A stretch of 64,000 nt of DNA from Planctomonas sp. JC2975. Its GTDB lineage: Bacteria; Actinomycetota; Actinomycetes; Actinomycetales; Microbacteriaceae. Below are positions 47,906 to 57,794 of this stretch, piece after piece. The notes under the pieces are model-generated. The model was not told where the DNA came from. It saw only the letters and a program-made list of their open reading frames with translations, and made no database searches. The position numbers were made by a program, and so were the translations under genes. Position 1 is the first letter of the stretch, and each line of letters opens with the position of its first letter. The stretch is taken from positions 1,550,001-1,614,000 of the forward strand of contig NZ_JABEKS010000001.1 of the NCBI RefSeq assembly GCF_012985205.1, given 5' to 3'.

Positions 47906-49378
47906 GTGACAGGCTCGGCACCATCGTTCAGCAGAAGGCAGTTGTTCACCGCAACGGGCGCAATGGCCGTCGGCGGCGTTGCGCTCGCGACACTCGCCGG
48001 ATGCTCCACCCCGGCCCCCGCGAAGACGGCGATGTGGACGCCGCCTGCGACACCCATGGCGTTCCCCAAGGGCTACGTGTGGGGCGCAGCGACGAGCGCC
48101 TACCAGATCGAGGGCGCGTGGAACATCGACGGCCGCGGCCCCTCCGTCTGGGACACGTTCGCGCTGTACAGCGGCAAGATCGCCGACGGGTCGACCGGTG
48201 AAGTCGCGGCCGACCACTACCACCGGTGGAAGACGGACTTCGACCTGCTGAAGACGCTCGGGGTCGGCGGGTACCGATTCTCGTTGGCGTGGCCGCGCAT
48301 CCAGCCGACGGGGTCCGGGGCTATCAACCAGAAGGGCCTCGACTTCTACAAGCAGCTGCTGGACGGTCTGGCGGAGCGGAGCATCCGCCCCGCCATCACG
48401 CTCTTCCACTGGGACCTGCCGCAACCGGTGCAGGATGCCGGCGGCTGGCCGAATCGCGACACCGCGAACCGCTTCGCCGACTACGCCGACATCGTGTTCG
48501 GCGCGTTCGGCGACGTGGATGCCGACTGGTTCACGCTCAACGAGCCGAAGACCCATGCGTTCAACGGCTACTGGTACGGCAACCACGCGCCGGGGCTCAC
48601 CGATCCGAATGCCGCAGCGGCCGCCGTCCACCATCAGCTGCTGGCGCACGGCCTCACCGTGCAAGCCTTCGATGCGCAGGGCGTGAAGGGTCGCGTTGGA
48701 CCCGTGCTCAACCTCACGCCGGTGTCGGCGTCCGATCCGGCCGCCGCCGACCAGACGAAGAACGTGGACGCCCGTGAGAACCGGCTCTTCCTCGACCCCG
48801 TGCTGAAGGGCAGCTACCCGACGGATGCCATCGGCACAGAGAACGGGCAGCTCCCGGCCGACCCCGCCCAGTTCGCCTCCCTCGTGAAGGAGGGGGACCT
48901 GAAGACGATCTCCTCCCCCATCGGCGTGCTCGGCGTCAACTACTACGGCGTGGCGGGCGTCGACCTGAACGGTGACGAGGTGCAGATACATCCGACGTCG
49001 ACCGCCGAGTGGGAGCAGATCTGGGCGCCGGGGCTGTACACGCTGCTCACGCGCATCAAGCGCGAGTACAAGAAGGTGCCGATCCTGCTGACGGAGAACG
49101 GCATCCCCGACGATCTGTTGCAGGACGGCGTGGACGATCCGCAGCGCATCGACTACCTGCGCAGCCATTTCCAGCAGGCAGCGCGCGCCATCGAGGCCGG
49201 TGTCCCGTTGGAGGGCCATTACGTGTGGTCGCTGCTCGACAACTTCGAGTGGGCGGAGGGTTACACGCAGCGCTGGGGGCTCACGCACGTGGACTTCACG
49301 ACGCAGAAGCGCACACCGAAGAAGAGCTTCCACTGGTACTCGACAGTGATCGCGGCGAACGCCGTGGCGCCGAAGTAG
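47906..49378 (+). CDS. GH1 beta-glucosidase with Tat lipoprotein signal
   Basis: 490 residues. The N-terminus has a twin-arginine motif SFSRRQLFTATG, a hydrophobic stretch and a lipobox LAGC, so the protein should be exported folded and anchored outside. The GH1 domain starts FPKGYVWGAATSAYQIEGAW; the acid/base Glu is in FTLNEPKTHAFNG and the nucleophile in PILLTENGIPDD, with WSLLDNFEWAEGYTQRWGLTHVDF at the end. All catalytic residues are present. GH1 enzymes of actinobacteria are usually cytoplasmic, so an exported lipoprotein is unusual. GTG 47906 with GAAGG is chosen because it yields the signal peptide. Probably controlled through the palindrome upstream. Confidence 0.93.
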   Translation: MTGSAPSFSRRQLFTATGAMAVGGVALATLAGCSTPAPAKTAMWTPPATPMAFPKGYVWGAATSAYQIEGAWNIDGRGPSVWDTFALYSGKIADGSTGEVAADHYHRWKTDFDLLKTLGVGGYRFSLAWPRIQPTGSGAINQKGLDFYKQLLDGLAERSIRPAITLFHWDLPQPVQDAGGWPNRDTANRFADYADIVFGAFGDVDADWFTLNEPKTHAFNGYWYGNHAPGLTDPNAAAAAVHHQLLAHGLTVQAFDAQGVKGRVGPVLNLTPVSASDPAAADQTKNVDARENRLFLDPVLKGSYPTDAIGTENGQLPADPAQFASLVKEGDLKTISSPIGVLGVNYYGVAGVDLNGDEVQIHPTSTAEWEQIWAPGLYTLLTRIKREYKKVPILLTENGIPDDLLQDGVDDPQRIDYLRSHFQQAARAIEAGVPLEGHYVWSLLDNFEWAEGYTQRWGLTHVDFTTQKRTPKKSFHWYSTVIAANAVAPK

Positions 49379-49390
49379 CGCCCGGCGGGA

Positions 49391-49461
49391 GGCGATTGCG
49401 CCAGGATCTCGTGACCGCGCCTGAACTGGTGGCGCAATAGTCATAGCCTGGCGCGATCGCC
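49391..49461. terminator. Three-armed inverted repeat after the GH1 gene
   Basis: Arm A GGCGATTGCGCCAGG (49391-49405) can pair with TGGCGCAAT (49430-49438) or, more fully, with CCTGGCGCGATCGCC (49447-49461). The two pairings exclude each other. It lies between convergent genes and probably works as a terminator. Confidence 0.55.
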
Positions 49462-49486
49462 AGCAGCTCCGGCGGGCCGTCGGGCC

Positions 49487-50485
49487 TCAGCGCTGCACGA
49501 CCACCTTGCCGACGGTGCGACCGGATTCGACGAACCTGTGCGCTTCGCGGAAGGTCGCGGCGTCCCATCCCGACAGGATGGTCTGCACCGTGCTGGTCAC
49601 GCGGCCGACGTCGACCAGGTCGGCGACCGCATCCAGCAGCTCGTGCTGCCGGATCATGTCCGGCGTGCGCTGCATCGGACGCGTGAACATCAGCTCCCAG
49701 TGCCAGCTCTGGCTCTTCGGCTTGAGGGCGTCGAGGTCGACATCCTTCGCAGAATCAATCGCGACGACGGCCCCGAACGGCCTGAGCATGTGCGCGTAGT
49801 CGGCGGCGCGCCCTGCGCTGTGCGCCGAGAAGATCCAGTCGACGCCGTCGGGCTCGGCCTCGAGCGTCTGCGCGACGAGGTCGGCGTGGTGGTCGACGGC
49901 CGCCGACGCGCCGAGCGATCGCACCCAGCGCTCGTTGTCGTCATTGGATGCCGTGGCGACGGTGCGCATGCCAGGCACGAGCTCCCGCACGAGCTGAAGC
50001 ATGATCGATCCAACGCCGCCCGTGGCGCCGACGACCAGCAGGCTGCCCTCAGATGTCTCGGTGAGACCGAGCTTGTCGAACAGCGACTCCCACGCGGTGA
50101 TGGCCGTGAGCGGCAGCGCAGCGGCCTCCGCGAAGCTCAGCGACGATGGCTTGCGGCCGACGATGCGCTCGTCGACGAGCTGGAGGTCGGCATCCGACCC
50201 CTGCCTGTCGAGCTGGCCGGCCCACCACACCTCGTCGCCCTGCGCGAAGAGAGTGACCTCGGAACCGACGGCACGAACGACGCCGGCGCCGTCGAAACCG
50301 AGCACACGGGGCTCGGCGAGCTCCGGGCTGGCCGCTCGTTGCTTCACGTCGACAGGATTCACGGATGCCGCACGCACCTCCACGAGCACGTCTCGCGGTC
50401 CCGGCGTCGGATCCGGCAGCTCCGCGTCGACGAGGCTCTGCTCGTCGTCGATCGGCAGACCCCTGGTCAGTGCTACGGCGTGCAT
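49487..50485 (-). CDS. Zinc-free MDR quinone reductase/alcohol dehydrogenase-like protein
   Basis: 332 residues. N-terminal GroES-like domain VRAASVNPVDVKQRAA and FDGAGVVRAVGSEV, NADPH Rossmann domain LLVVGATGGVGSIMLQLV. No structural-zinc cysteines, so it belongs to the zeta-crystallin/YogA branch of the medium-chain superfamily. Third gene of a minus-strand deoR-galM-adh run, 70 bp after galM. Confidence 0.92.
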   Translation of the reverse strand: MHAVALTRGLPIDDEQSLVDAELPDPTPGPRDVLVEVRAASVNPVDVKQRAASPELAEPRVLGFDGAGVVRAVGSEVTLFAQGDEVWWAGQLDRQGSDADLQLVDERIVGRKPSSLSFAEAAALPLTAITAWESLFDKLGLTETSEGSLLVVGATGGVGSIMLQLVRELVPGMRTVATASNDDNERWVRSLGASAAVDHHADLVAQTLEAEPDGVDWIFSAHSAGRAADYAHMLRPFGAVVAIDSAKDVDLDALKPKSQSWHWELMFTRPMQRTPDMIRQHELLDAVADLVDVGRVTSTVQTILSGWDAATFREAHRFVESGRTVGKVVVQR

Positions 50486-50555
50486 GCGCGTCCTCTCGGT
50501 TCCGCTGGAAACCCACTGGTTCGAAACCCCGGGCGGAGCCGAACCCTTCCCGATG

Positions 50556-51500
50556 TCAGAGCACCAGCGCGGACTCGATGCCCCAGCGAGCCGTGAACGT
50601 CTCGCCCGGCGCCAGCCAGCGCAGTCCCTGCCCGGAGTTGAGGGCGTTCGCGGGAGCAGTCATCGGCTCGAGGGCGATGGCCACCTCGCCCTCAGGCAGG
50701 GTTGCGAACGAGCGGTGCGTGTAGGCCTGCACGTATCCGAAGGAGTCGTCGACCCACAGCGTGACCGATCGTCCGTCCGCGGCCGTCAGCGAGTGCTCCC
50801 CGCGCCCGCCGTGGTGCAGCACGCCGCCGAAGCCGTCGTCCAGCTGGAGGTCCGAGACGCGGCGTCCGCCGCGGAGGTCGAACTCGGTGCCGTGAACGGG
50901 ATGCTCGGCGACCACGTTCATCCGCTCGTCGACCTCGAAGTGGGTCGTCGCATCCAGCCGCAATGTCAGGTCGGAGGTGCGCACGCCGCCGATCTTCAGG
51001 TACGGATGCGCACCCAGCGCGACCGGAGCATCCTGCTGGCCGGCGTTGACGATCGTGTGCTGCACGCTCAAGCCCTCTGCGCTGACCGAGTACCGCACCG
51101 TCGTGTCGAGCAGGAACGGATACCCGAGCTGCGGGAACACCGTCGCCCCGAGCGTGATCGAATCGCGCCGGCGCATTACGGGGAGGTACGGCGAGTAGCG
51201 CAGCAGCCCGTGGATGGCGTTGCCTCGCGCCGGCTCAGAGACGGCGAGGCGCTGCTCGGTGACGGATCCCGAGGAGTCGCGCATCCACCACGTGGCGTCC
51301 TTGACCCGGTTGGGCCACGGCACGAGCACGATTCCGCAGCCCGACGGGGGCGTCGACGACTCGTCGTACGGCTCCGTCAGGTCTATGCCTGCAACGGAAT
51401 AAGAACGGATGGCGGCAGCCACCTGCGTGATCACCGCCCGCGCCTGTCCGGCAGGCGTGTCGCACGTCAATTCGTACTGGTCCCCCGTGGGTGCGCGCAT
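50556..51500 (-). CDS. galM: Aldose 1-epimerase (GalM family)
   Basis: 314 residues. Catalytic His motifs NAIHGLLRYSPY and LGAHPYLKIGG; the catalytic base Glu is in EVAIALEPMTAPANA. GalM converts beta- to alpha-galactose for GalK. It lies between deoR and the MDR gene and opposite galT-galK, which supports a galactose role. Confidence 0.92.
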   Translation of the reverse strand: MRAPTGDQYELTCDTPAGQARAVITQVAAAIRSYSVAGIDLTEPYDESSTPPSGCGIVLVPWPNRVKDATWWMRDSSGSVTEQRLAVSEPARGNAIHGLLRYSPYLPVMRRRDSITLGATVFPQLGYPFLLDTTVRYSVSAEGLSVQHTIVNAGQQDAPVALGAHPYLKIGGVRTSDLTLRLDATTHFEVDERMNVVAEHPVHGTEFDLRGGRRVSDLQLDDGFGGVLHHGGRGEHSLTAADGRSVTLWVDDSFGYVQAYTHRSFATLPEGEVAIALEPMTAPANALNSGQGLRWLAPGETFTARWGIESALVL

Positions 51501-51548
51501 GTGCCCAGCCTAGGGAACGGACGGACTCCGCGTGACGTCGGCGCGGGA

Positions 51549-52376
51549 TCAGACGGGGTCCGGCTCGACGCGGACGACGCTGGATCCGGCGTGCCTGAGC
51601 GAGCGCATGACCTTGTCGTCCGTCGAGGCGCCGAGGTAGATGGTCTCGAAGTCCCGCAGGTCGCCGATCCGACCGAGGTGCACGCGGCCCGCCTTGGATC
51701 CATCCGCCACGACGACCGCCCGCTCGGACGCGCGGACCATGTCCCGCTTGAGCTCCGCCTCCGGAAGGTTGATGTTGGTGATGCCGGCACGGGCGTCGAC
51801 GCCGTTGCATCCGATGAACGCGAGGTCGGCGTGCACGTGCTCGAACATGGCGGCGGCGAGCGGTGCCACGAGCGAGTGCTGCAACGGACGCAACGTGCCG
51901 CCCGTGACGATCACCTGCACCCGCGGAATCGCGTTCTCGAGCTCGAGCGCCGTCGACAGGCCGTTGGTGATCACTGTCACGTCGTGCAGGTCCTCCCTGC
52001 GCACGAGCTCCCTTGCGACAGCCATGCACGTGCTGCCGACGTCGACGATGACGCTCATGCCGGGCTCGACGAGCCCGGCGGAGCGGCGCGCGATGGCGCG
52101 CTTCTCCTCCGCCGAGCTCTCGAGCGCCTCTTCGAACGAAGGTTCCTGCATCGGACCGGTCACCCGCGGCATGGCCCCACCGTGCACGCGGCGGATCCCC
52201 TGCGTTCCCTCGAGTACCGCGAGATCGCCCCTCACCGTCACCTCGGAGACGGAGAACGTCTCACTCAGCTCCCCGACGCGCACGAACCCGCGCTCCCCGA
52301 TGAGCGCCAGAATGCGCTGGCGTCGGATCGTCGCGGGCGCGCCGGCATCGGGGACGGAGTCGATGATCTCGGGCAC
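51549..52376 (-). CDS. DeoR/GlpR-family transcriptional regulator
   Basis: 275 residues. DeoR helix-turn-helix RRQRILALIGERGFVRVGELSETFSVSEVTVRGDLAVLEG with the recognition helix and RRVHGGA; C-terminal sugar-phosphate sensor with VIVDVGSTCMAVARELV and VVVADGSKAGR. GTG start. It is divergent from galT; the shared intergenic repeats are its likely operator. It probably senses a phosphorylated galactose intermediate (inference). Confidence 0.93.
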   Translation of the reverse strand: MPEIIDSVPDAGAPATIRRQRILALIGERGFVRVGELSETFSVSEVTVRGDLAVLEGTQGIRRVHGGAMPRVTGPMQEPSFEEALESSAEEKRAIARRSAGLVEPGMSVIVDVGSTCMAVARELVRREDLHDVTVITNGLSTALELENAIPRVQVIVTGGTLRPLQHSLVAPLAAAMFEHVHADLAFIGCNGVDARAGITNINLPEAELKRDMVRASERAVVVADGSKAGRVHLGRIGDLRDFETIYLGASTDDKVMRSLRHAGSSVVRVEPDPV

Positions 52377-52384
52377 GCGACCAA

Positions 52385-52428
52385 CTTACGTTTGCTTTTG
52401 TTTTGTTGTCAATCCGTAAGCTAGTGTT
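52385..52428 (+). promoter_or_regulatory. galT/deoR divergent promoter and DeoR operator
   Basis: CTTACG (52385-52390) and CGTAAG (52415-52420) flank phased TTTTG repeats (TTTGCTTTTGTTTTGTTG), the style of many DeoR-family sites. TAGTGT (52423-52428) is a -10-like box 5 bp before the galT GTG at 52434, so the galT mRNA may be leaderless. No ribosome-binding site is seen. Confidence 0.6.
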
Positions 52429-52433
52429 TCGGT

Positions 52434-53555
52434 GTGGGCACCATCACCAAGCGCGAGCACCGGCTGGCCGACGGACGCGAACTCTTCTACTTCGATGACG
52501 CGGACACGACGTTGCCCCCGGACAGGGCGCCCGACCTCCGCACGCTGGGTCCGCGACCGCAGACTGCACGCATGCGCCAGGATCCGCTGACCGGCGAGTG
52601 GATCTCGATCGCCGCCGCCCGCCAGAACCGCGTCGTGCTGCCCCCGGCAGAGCTCGATCCGCTCGCCCCGCAGACGCCGGGCAATCCGTCGGAGATCCCC
52701 AGCGATTACGACGTCGCGGTCTTCGAGAACAAGTCGCCGTCGTTCGGGCCGACGACGGAGGATGCCGACGCCCCGCGCGATCTCGCCGACCTCGCCGAGG
52801 TGGGCATCGGTCGCATCCGCACGTCGATCGGCCGCTGCGAGGTCGTCTGCTTCAGCCCCGAGCACACCGGATCGTTCGGCAGCATTTCGCCGTCGCGCGC
52901 GCGCACGGTCATCGAGGCTTGGGCCGACCGCACGGCAGCACTCTCGGCGATGGCCGGCATCCAGCAGGTCTTCCCGTTCGAGAACCGCGGCGAGGCGATC
53001 GGCGTGACGCTCGGGCATCCGCACGGGCAGATCTACGCCTACCCGTACATCACGCCGCGTACCCACCGCCTGCTCGCGTCTGTCGAGTCGTACGGCCCGA
53101 CGCTGTTCGGCGACATCCTCGACTTCGAGCGCGCGGGCGAGCGGATGCTCCTCTCCGGCGATCACTGGAGCGCCTACGTCCCCTTCGCTGCGAGGTGGCC
53201 CCTCGAGGTGCACGTCATGCCGCACAGGCAGATGGCCGACTTCGCCGCAACGACGGACGCGGAACGCACCGAGCTCGCCTCGCTCTACCTGCGGATCCTC
53301 CGCGGCGTCGACGCCCTCTACGACACCCCTACCCCCTACATCGCCGCCTGGCACCAGGCGCCGGTGAACGTGCACCGCGACGACGTGCGCCTGCACCTTC
53401 AGCTCACCTCGCCGCGCCGTGCCGCCGACAAGCTCAAGTTCCTCGCCGGTAGCGAGGCGGCCATGGGAGCATGGGTCGGCGACGTTCCGCCCGAGACGCA
53501 GGCGCTCGCTCTGCGCGAGGCGATCTCGCGCGCCGACGTCGAGAACCCGGTCTGA
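52434..53555 (+). CDS. galT: Galactose-1-phosphate uridylyltransferase
   Basis: 373 residues, Leloir pathway. The active-site motif LGHPHGQIYAYPYITPR (His-Pro-His) and GIQQVFPFENRGEAIGVT are intact; VPFAARWPLEVHVMPHRQ is the second HIT-like half. The GTG start is probably leaderless. 44 bp separate it from galK, and the two are co-transcribed. Confidence 0.96.
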   Translation: MGTITKREHRLADGRELFYFDDADTTLPPDRAPDLRTLGPRPQTARMRQDPLTGEWISIAAARQNRVVLPPAELDPLAPQTPGNPSEIPSDYDVAVFENKSPSFGPTTEDADAPRDLADLAEVGIGRIRTSIGRCEVVCFSPEHTGSFGSISPSRARTVIEAWADRTAALSAMAGIQQVFPFENRGEAIGVTLGHPHGQIYAYPYITPRTHRLLASVESYGPTLFGDILDFERAGERMLLSGDHWSAYVPFAARWPLEVHVMPHRQMADFAATTDAERTELASLYLRILRGVDALYDTPTPYIAAWHQAPVNVHRDDVRLHLQLTSPRRAADKLKFLAGSEAAMGAWVGDVPPETQALALREAISRADVENPV

Positions 53556-53599
53556 TCCGCACCCGAAACGTCACCACCAGAAATCCAGGAGAATCCGGC

Positions 53600-54760
<1,161 letters not shown>

Positions 54761-54785
54761 GCGCGAACCGCAATAGCCTTGTCGC

Positions 54786-55325
54786 ATGTCTGCGCACGAT
54801 GACGCCCGCCTGATCGTCCTCCCCGACCGCGCCGCTCCTGATATCGCACCGTTCGCCTGGGTCGCTCCCGGAGCGCAGCTGATCGGCGCCGTCACGCTGC
54901 AGGATCGCGCCAGCGTCTGGTACAACGCCGTGCTGCGCTCCGACAACGAGCCCATCGTCATCGGCGAGCGGTCCAACATCCAGGACAACTGCTCGTGCCA
55001 CGTCGACACCGGATTCCCGCTCACGCTCGGCAGCGGTGTCTCCGTCGGACACAACGCCGTGCTGCACGGCTGCACGATCGAGGACGACGTGCTCATCGGC
55101 ATGCACGCCACGGTGATGAACGGCGCGGTGATCGGGTCCGGATCCCTCGTGGCGGCCGGCGCTCTCGTGACGGCGGGCACCATCGTCCCTCCCCGTTCGC
55201 TCGTGGCCGGTGTGCCGGCGAAGGTGCGGCGCGAGCTCAGCGATGAGGAGGTGGCGGGCATCCGCCGCAACGCGGACGTCTACCTCGAGCACCTCGAGCT
55301 GCACCGTGGAGCGACGCAGGTCTGA
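54786..55325 (+). CDS. Gamma carbonic anhydrase-family hexapeptide protein
   Basis: 179 residues, left-handed beta helix of hexapeptide repeats (VSVGHNAVLHGCTIEDDVLIGMHATVMNG). The metal-ligand histidines are present in CSCHVDTG, VGHNAVLHGC and GMHA. Carbonic anhydrase activity is possible but unproven for the subfamily. 25 bp after galK, so possibly read through from it. Confidence 0.9.
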   Translation: MSAHDDARLIVLPDRAAPDIAPFAWVAPGAQLIGAVTLQDRASVWYNAVLRSDNEPIVIGERSNIQDNCSCHVDTGFPLTLGSGVSVGHNAVLHGCTIEDDVLIGMHATVMNGAVIGSGSLVAAGALVTAGTIVPPRSLVAGVPAKVRRELSDEEVAGIRRNADVYLEHLELHRGATQV

Positions 55326-55382
55326 GTCGGCCGCAAGGCCCGAAGTCCACCCCGAGAACACGAGCCCGACGAAGGAGTCGAC

Positions 55383-56396
55383 ATGCCGAACCTCGCTGCC
55401 GTGATGACGGCACTGAACACCATCGAGATGCGGGAGCGCCCCGAGCCAGAAGCTGGGCCCGGTGAGGCTGTCGTCGCTATACGTGCCGTGGGCGTCTGCG
55501 GGTCGGACGTGTCGTTCTACCGATACGGACGGATCGGGCCCTACGTCGTCGATGGCGACCTCATCCTGGGGCACGAGGTGTCGGGCGAGGTGCTCAGCGT
55601 CGGCGCCGGCGTGAGCAACGTCGAGCCGGGTGACCGCGTCGCGATCGAGCCGAGCATGCCGGACTGGACCTGCGAGCAGTGCCGGGCCGGCCGCTACCAC
55701 CTGTGCCCGAACCTGCGGTTCCTGGCGACGCCGCCCGTCGACGGTGTTCTCGTGCAACGTCTCGCGATCGACGCCCGCACCCTCTTCCGCATGCCCGACT
55801 CCATGACGTTCGAGGAGGGCGCCATCGTCGAGCCGCTCTCCGTCGGGCTCTGGGGATGCCAGCGCGCTGGGCTCCGACCTGGCGACGACGTGCTCGTCAC
55901 GGGAGCCGGTCCGGTCGGTCTGCTCGCTGCGGAAGCCGCCAAGGCACTCGGCGCGAGGACCGTGACGATCACGGACGTCGTCGAACCCCGCCTCGAGCTG
56001 GCCAGCACCCACGGATTCGCCACCGAGCTGAGCGGATCGGCGGACCGGTCATCCCGCACGTTCGACGTGCTGCTCGAGTGCTCCGGCGCCCCAGGCGTTC
56101 TGGCAGATGGTCTTGGGCGCCTCGGCCCGGCCGGACGCGCCGCCGTGATCGGCATCTCGAAGCAGAACGCCGATCTACCGCTCCACACGTTGAACTGGAA
56201 CGAGATCACCATCTCGATGGTGAGCCGCTACCAGAACACCTGGCCGCTCGGCATCGCACTGATCTCCTCCGGCCGCGTCAACCTGGAGGGCGTGCACACA
56301 CACAGCTTCGCGCTGGCGGACACCGCGGCAGCACTGAACATCGGCGCAACCGACCCGACCGCGGTCAAGGCCATCATCTATCCGCAGGATGTCTGA
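55383..56396 (+). CDS. Zinc-dependent sugar-alcohol (sorbitol/xylitol-type) dehydrogenase
   Basis: 337-residue medium-chain dehydrogenase. Catalytic zinc site VGVCGSDVSFYRYGRIGPY with LGHEVSGEVL, and the Glu of ATEP-like IVEPLSVG. The structural-zinc loop is WTCEQCRAGRYHLC: three cysteines with Asp in place of the first one. Coenzyme fold DDVLVTGAGPVGLLAAEAA with Asp in TITDVVEPR, so NAD is likely. GAAGGAG precedes the ATG. Possible role in polyol oxidation next to the galactose genes. Confidence 0.92.
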   Translation: MPNLAAVMTALNTIEMRERPEPEAGPGEAVVAIRAVGVCGSDVSFYRYGRIGPYVVDGDLILGHEVSGEVLSVGAGVSNVEPGDRVAIEPSMPDWTCEQCRAGRYHLCPNLRFLATPPVDGVLVQRLAIDARTLFRMPDSMTFEEGAIVEPLSVGLWGCQRAGLRPGDDVLVTGAGPVGLLAAEAAKALGARTVTITDVVEPRLELASTHGFATELSGSADRSSRTFDVLLECSGAPGVLADGLGRLGPAGRAAVIGISKQNADLPLHTLNWNEITISMVSRYQNTWPLGIALISSGRVNLEGVHTHSFALADTAAALNIGATDPTAVKAIIYPQDV

Positions 56397-56507
56397 GGGC
56401 GGCGGCGATCCTGAGGCGAGGACCACTGGCGCGGGAGACGGCGGGCTGAGCCCGGTGCGCCTGAAGAGCAACGACTTCGACGGCCTCCCGGGCTGGAGGA
56501 GGCGGTC

Positions 56508-56669
56508 ATGCGCGGCATGGCGCGTGAGCTGGATGCAGCAGACCGGGACACGCTTCTCCTCGAGACCCTGCGCCGGGCGATCGGCACCGTCGTCTGGGCG
56601 CTCAGCATCGGCGACGACGCGTTCGAGCAGCACGGCCACGTCATGATCCGAAGGCTGCTCGACGAGTAG
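56508..56669 (+). CDS. 53-residue hypothetical protein
   Basis: ATG 56508 with a strong GGAGGAGG ribosome-binding site, TAG at 56667-56669. The product MRGMARELDAADRDTLLLET continues RRAIGTVVWALSIGDDAFEQ and ends RRLLDE: one amphipathic helix and a charged tail. Codon positions look actinobacterial. It lies 112 bp after the dehydrogenase gene. No family recognised; too short for usual gene calling. Confidence 0.55.
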   Translation: MRGMARELDAADRDTLLLETLRRAIGTVVWALSIGDDAFEQHGHVMIRRLLDE

Positions 56670-56703
56670 GGCGAGTCCGGCCGGTCGGAGCGACCGACGG
56701 CGT

Positions 56704-57216
56704 CTACGCTCGCTCGACCTCGATCTCCGTCCCGCCCGTCAGCTCGACGAGCTGGTCGTACGTCAGCGGGAAGACGGTGTGCGGATGTCCGGCCGCCGCC
56801 CAGATCTCGGGGAAGGCCCGCAGCGCGGTGTCCACCCAGGTGCGCAGCGGAGCGGGGTGTCCGGTGGGAGCCACTCCCCCGATCACCTGTCCGGTCGCCT
56901 CGCGAACCGTTTCGGCCGACGCCCGCTTCAGCGTTCCGCCGAGCTCCTCGCCGAGGAACGCCGTGTCGACACGGTGCCCGCCAGAGGTCATCACGAGCAC
57001 GGGCTCGCCGTCGAGCGTGAACACGAGCGAGTTGGCGATGGCGCCCACCTCGATGCCGAGGGCTGCTGCCGCCGCGGCCGCCGTCGGCGTCGCTTCGTCG
57101 AGCCAGCGCACCTCGCCTGCGATCCCGTGGGAGCGGAGCTGGGTCTCGACCGCCTCGACGGCGGCGTGGGACGGACTCGGGCTCGTGGACTCGGTGCTCG
57201 TGGACTCGGCGGTCAT
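56704..57216 (-). CDS. YbaK/EbsC-family aminoacyl-tRNA editing protein
   Basis: 170 residues. The YbaK/ProX fold is recognised by AIANSLVFTLDGEPVLVMTSGGHRVD, a Lys in GGTLKRASAETVREATGQVIGGVAPTGHP and the closing FPLTYDQLVELTGG. Such proteins deacylate mischarged tRNA (often Cys- or Ala-tRNA-Pro); the exact specificity is unknown. The start overlaps the preceding hydrolase gene by 4 bp. Confidence 0.9.
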   Translation of the reverse strand: MTAESTSTESTSPSPSHAAVEAVETQLRSHGIAGEVRWLDEATPTAAAAAAALGIEVGAIANSLVFTLDGEPVLVMTSGGHRVDTAFLGEELGGTLKRASAETVREATGQVIGGVAPTGHPAPLRTWVDTALRAFPEIWAAAGHPHTVFPLTYDQLVELTGGTEIEVERA

Positions 57217-57794
57217 CCGTCAAGGCTACCGATCGGCGACTGCCGAGACGGAAGAGTCGCGAGCACGGAGTCGGCATCCGTCAGCTCGATGAGCGGCGCG
57301 TAAAGGGCCATGGCGTCGAGCGCGCGACGGTGGTCGGTGTCGGTGGCGCCGGCACACGCATCCGTCGCGACGCGGACGTGGACGCCGGCATCCGCCGCGG
57401 GGAGCGCCGTCGAGATGACGCAGCAGTCCGTCGAGACGCCGGCCAGCACGAACTCTCGGGATCCGTCGGTCGCACGCTCCAGGTCGGCGCCCCATTTGCC
57501 GAACGTGGTCTCGGTGACCACGCCGTGCGACGGCGACGGTGCGTCGACGAGCTCGTACAGCGGATCGTCCTCGGGCTTCAACGCCCACGGCCACTGGTCG
57601 TAGTACGGGATCCACGCGCCCTGCGGGTGCTCTGGCGCGACGAATCGCGTGTGCACCACCCGGTTACCGAAGGCCGGCGTCAGGCGCGCGATCGCTGCGC
57701 GGGCTTCCTCGAAACGCGGGGTGAACCATCCGCTGGCCGGGTCGCCGAACACGCGCTGCATGTCGACGATCACCAGCCAGGGCGCATCGCTCAC
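57213..57794 (-). CDS. Isochorismatase-like cysteine hydrolase
   Basis: 193 residues. The catalytic triad is Asp in LVIVDMQRVFGDP, Lys in VTETTFGKWGADL and Cys in LAGVSTDCCVISTAL, the second Cys of the pair being the usual nucleophile position. Members hydrolyse amides such as nicotinamide, ureidoacrylate or N-carbamoylsarcosine. GTG start overlapping the permease stop (GTGA). The link to an NCS1 permease suggests nitrogen salvage from a pyrimidine, hydantoin or similar base. Confidence 0.92.
   Translation of the reverse strand: MSDAPWLVIVDMQRVFGDPASGWFTPRFEEARAAIARLTPAFGNRVVHTRFVAPEHPQGAWIPYYDQWPWALKPEDDPLYELVDAPSPSHGVVTETTFGKWGADLERATDGSREFVLAGVSTDCCVISTALPAADAGVHVRVATDACAGATDTDHRRALDAMALYAPLIELTDADSVLATLPSRQSPIGSLDG

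Noticed and set aside
50518-50536. Second copy of the tRNA-Lys 3' end as an att site
   Set aside because: GGTTCGAAACCCCGGG resembles a T-arm, but it matches the tRNA only loosely and has no integrase nearby.
56389-56646. 85-residue ORF after the polyol dehydrogenase
   Set aside because: Ser/Arg/Thr-rich frame with no ribosome-binding site; the overlapping 53-residue frame is better supported.
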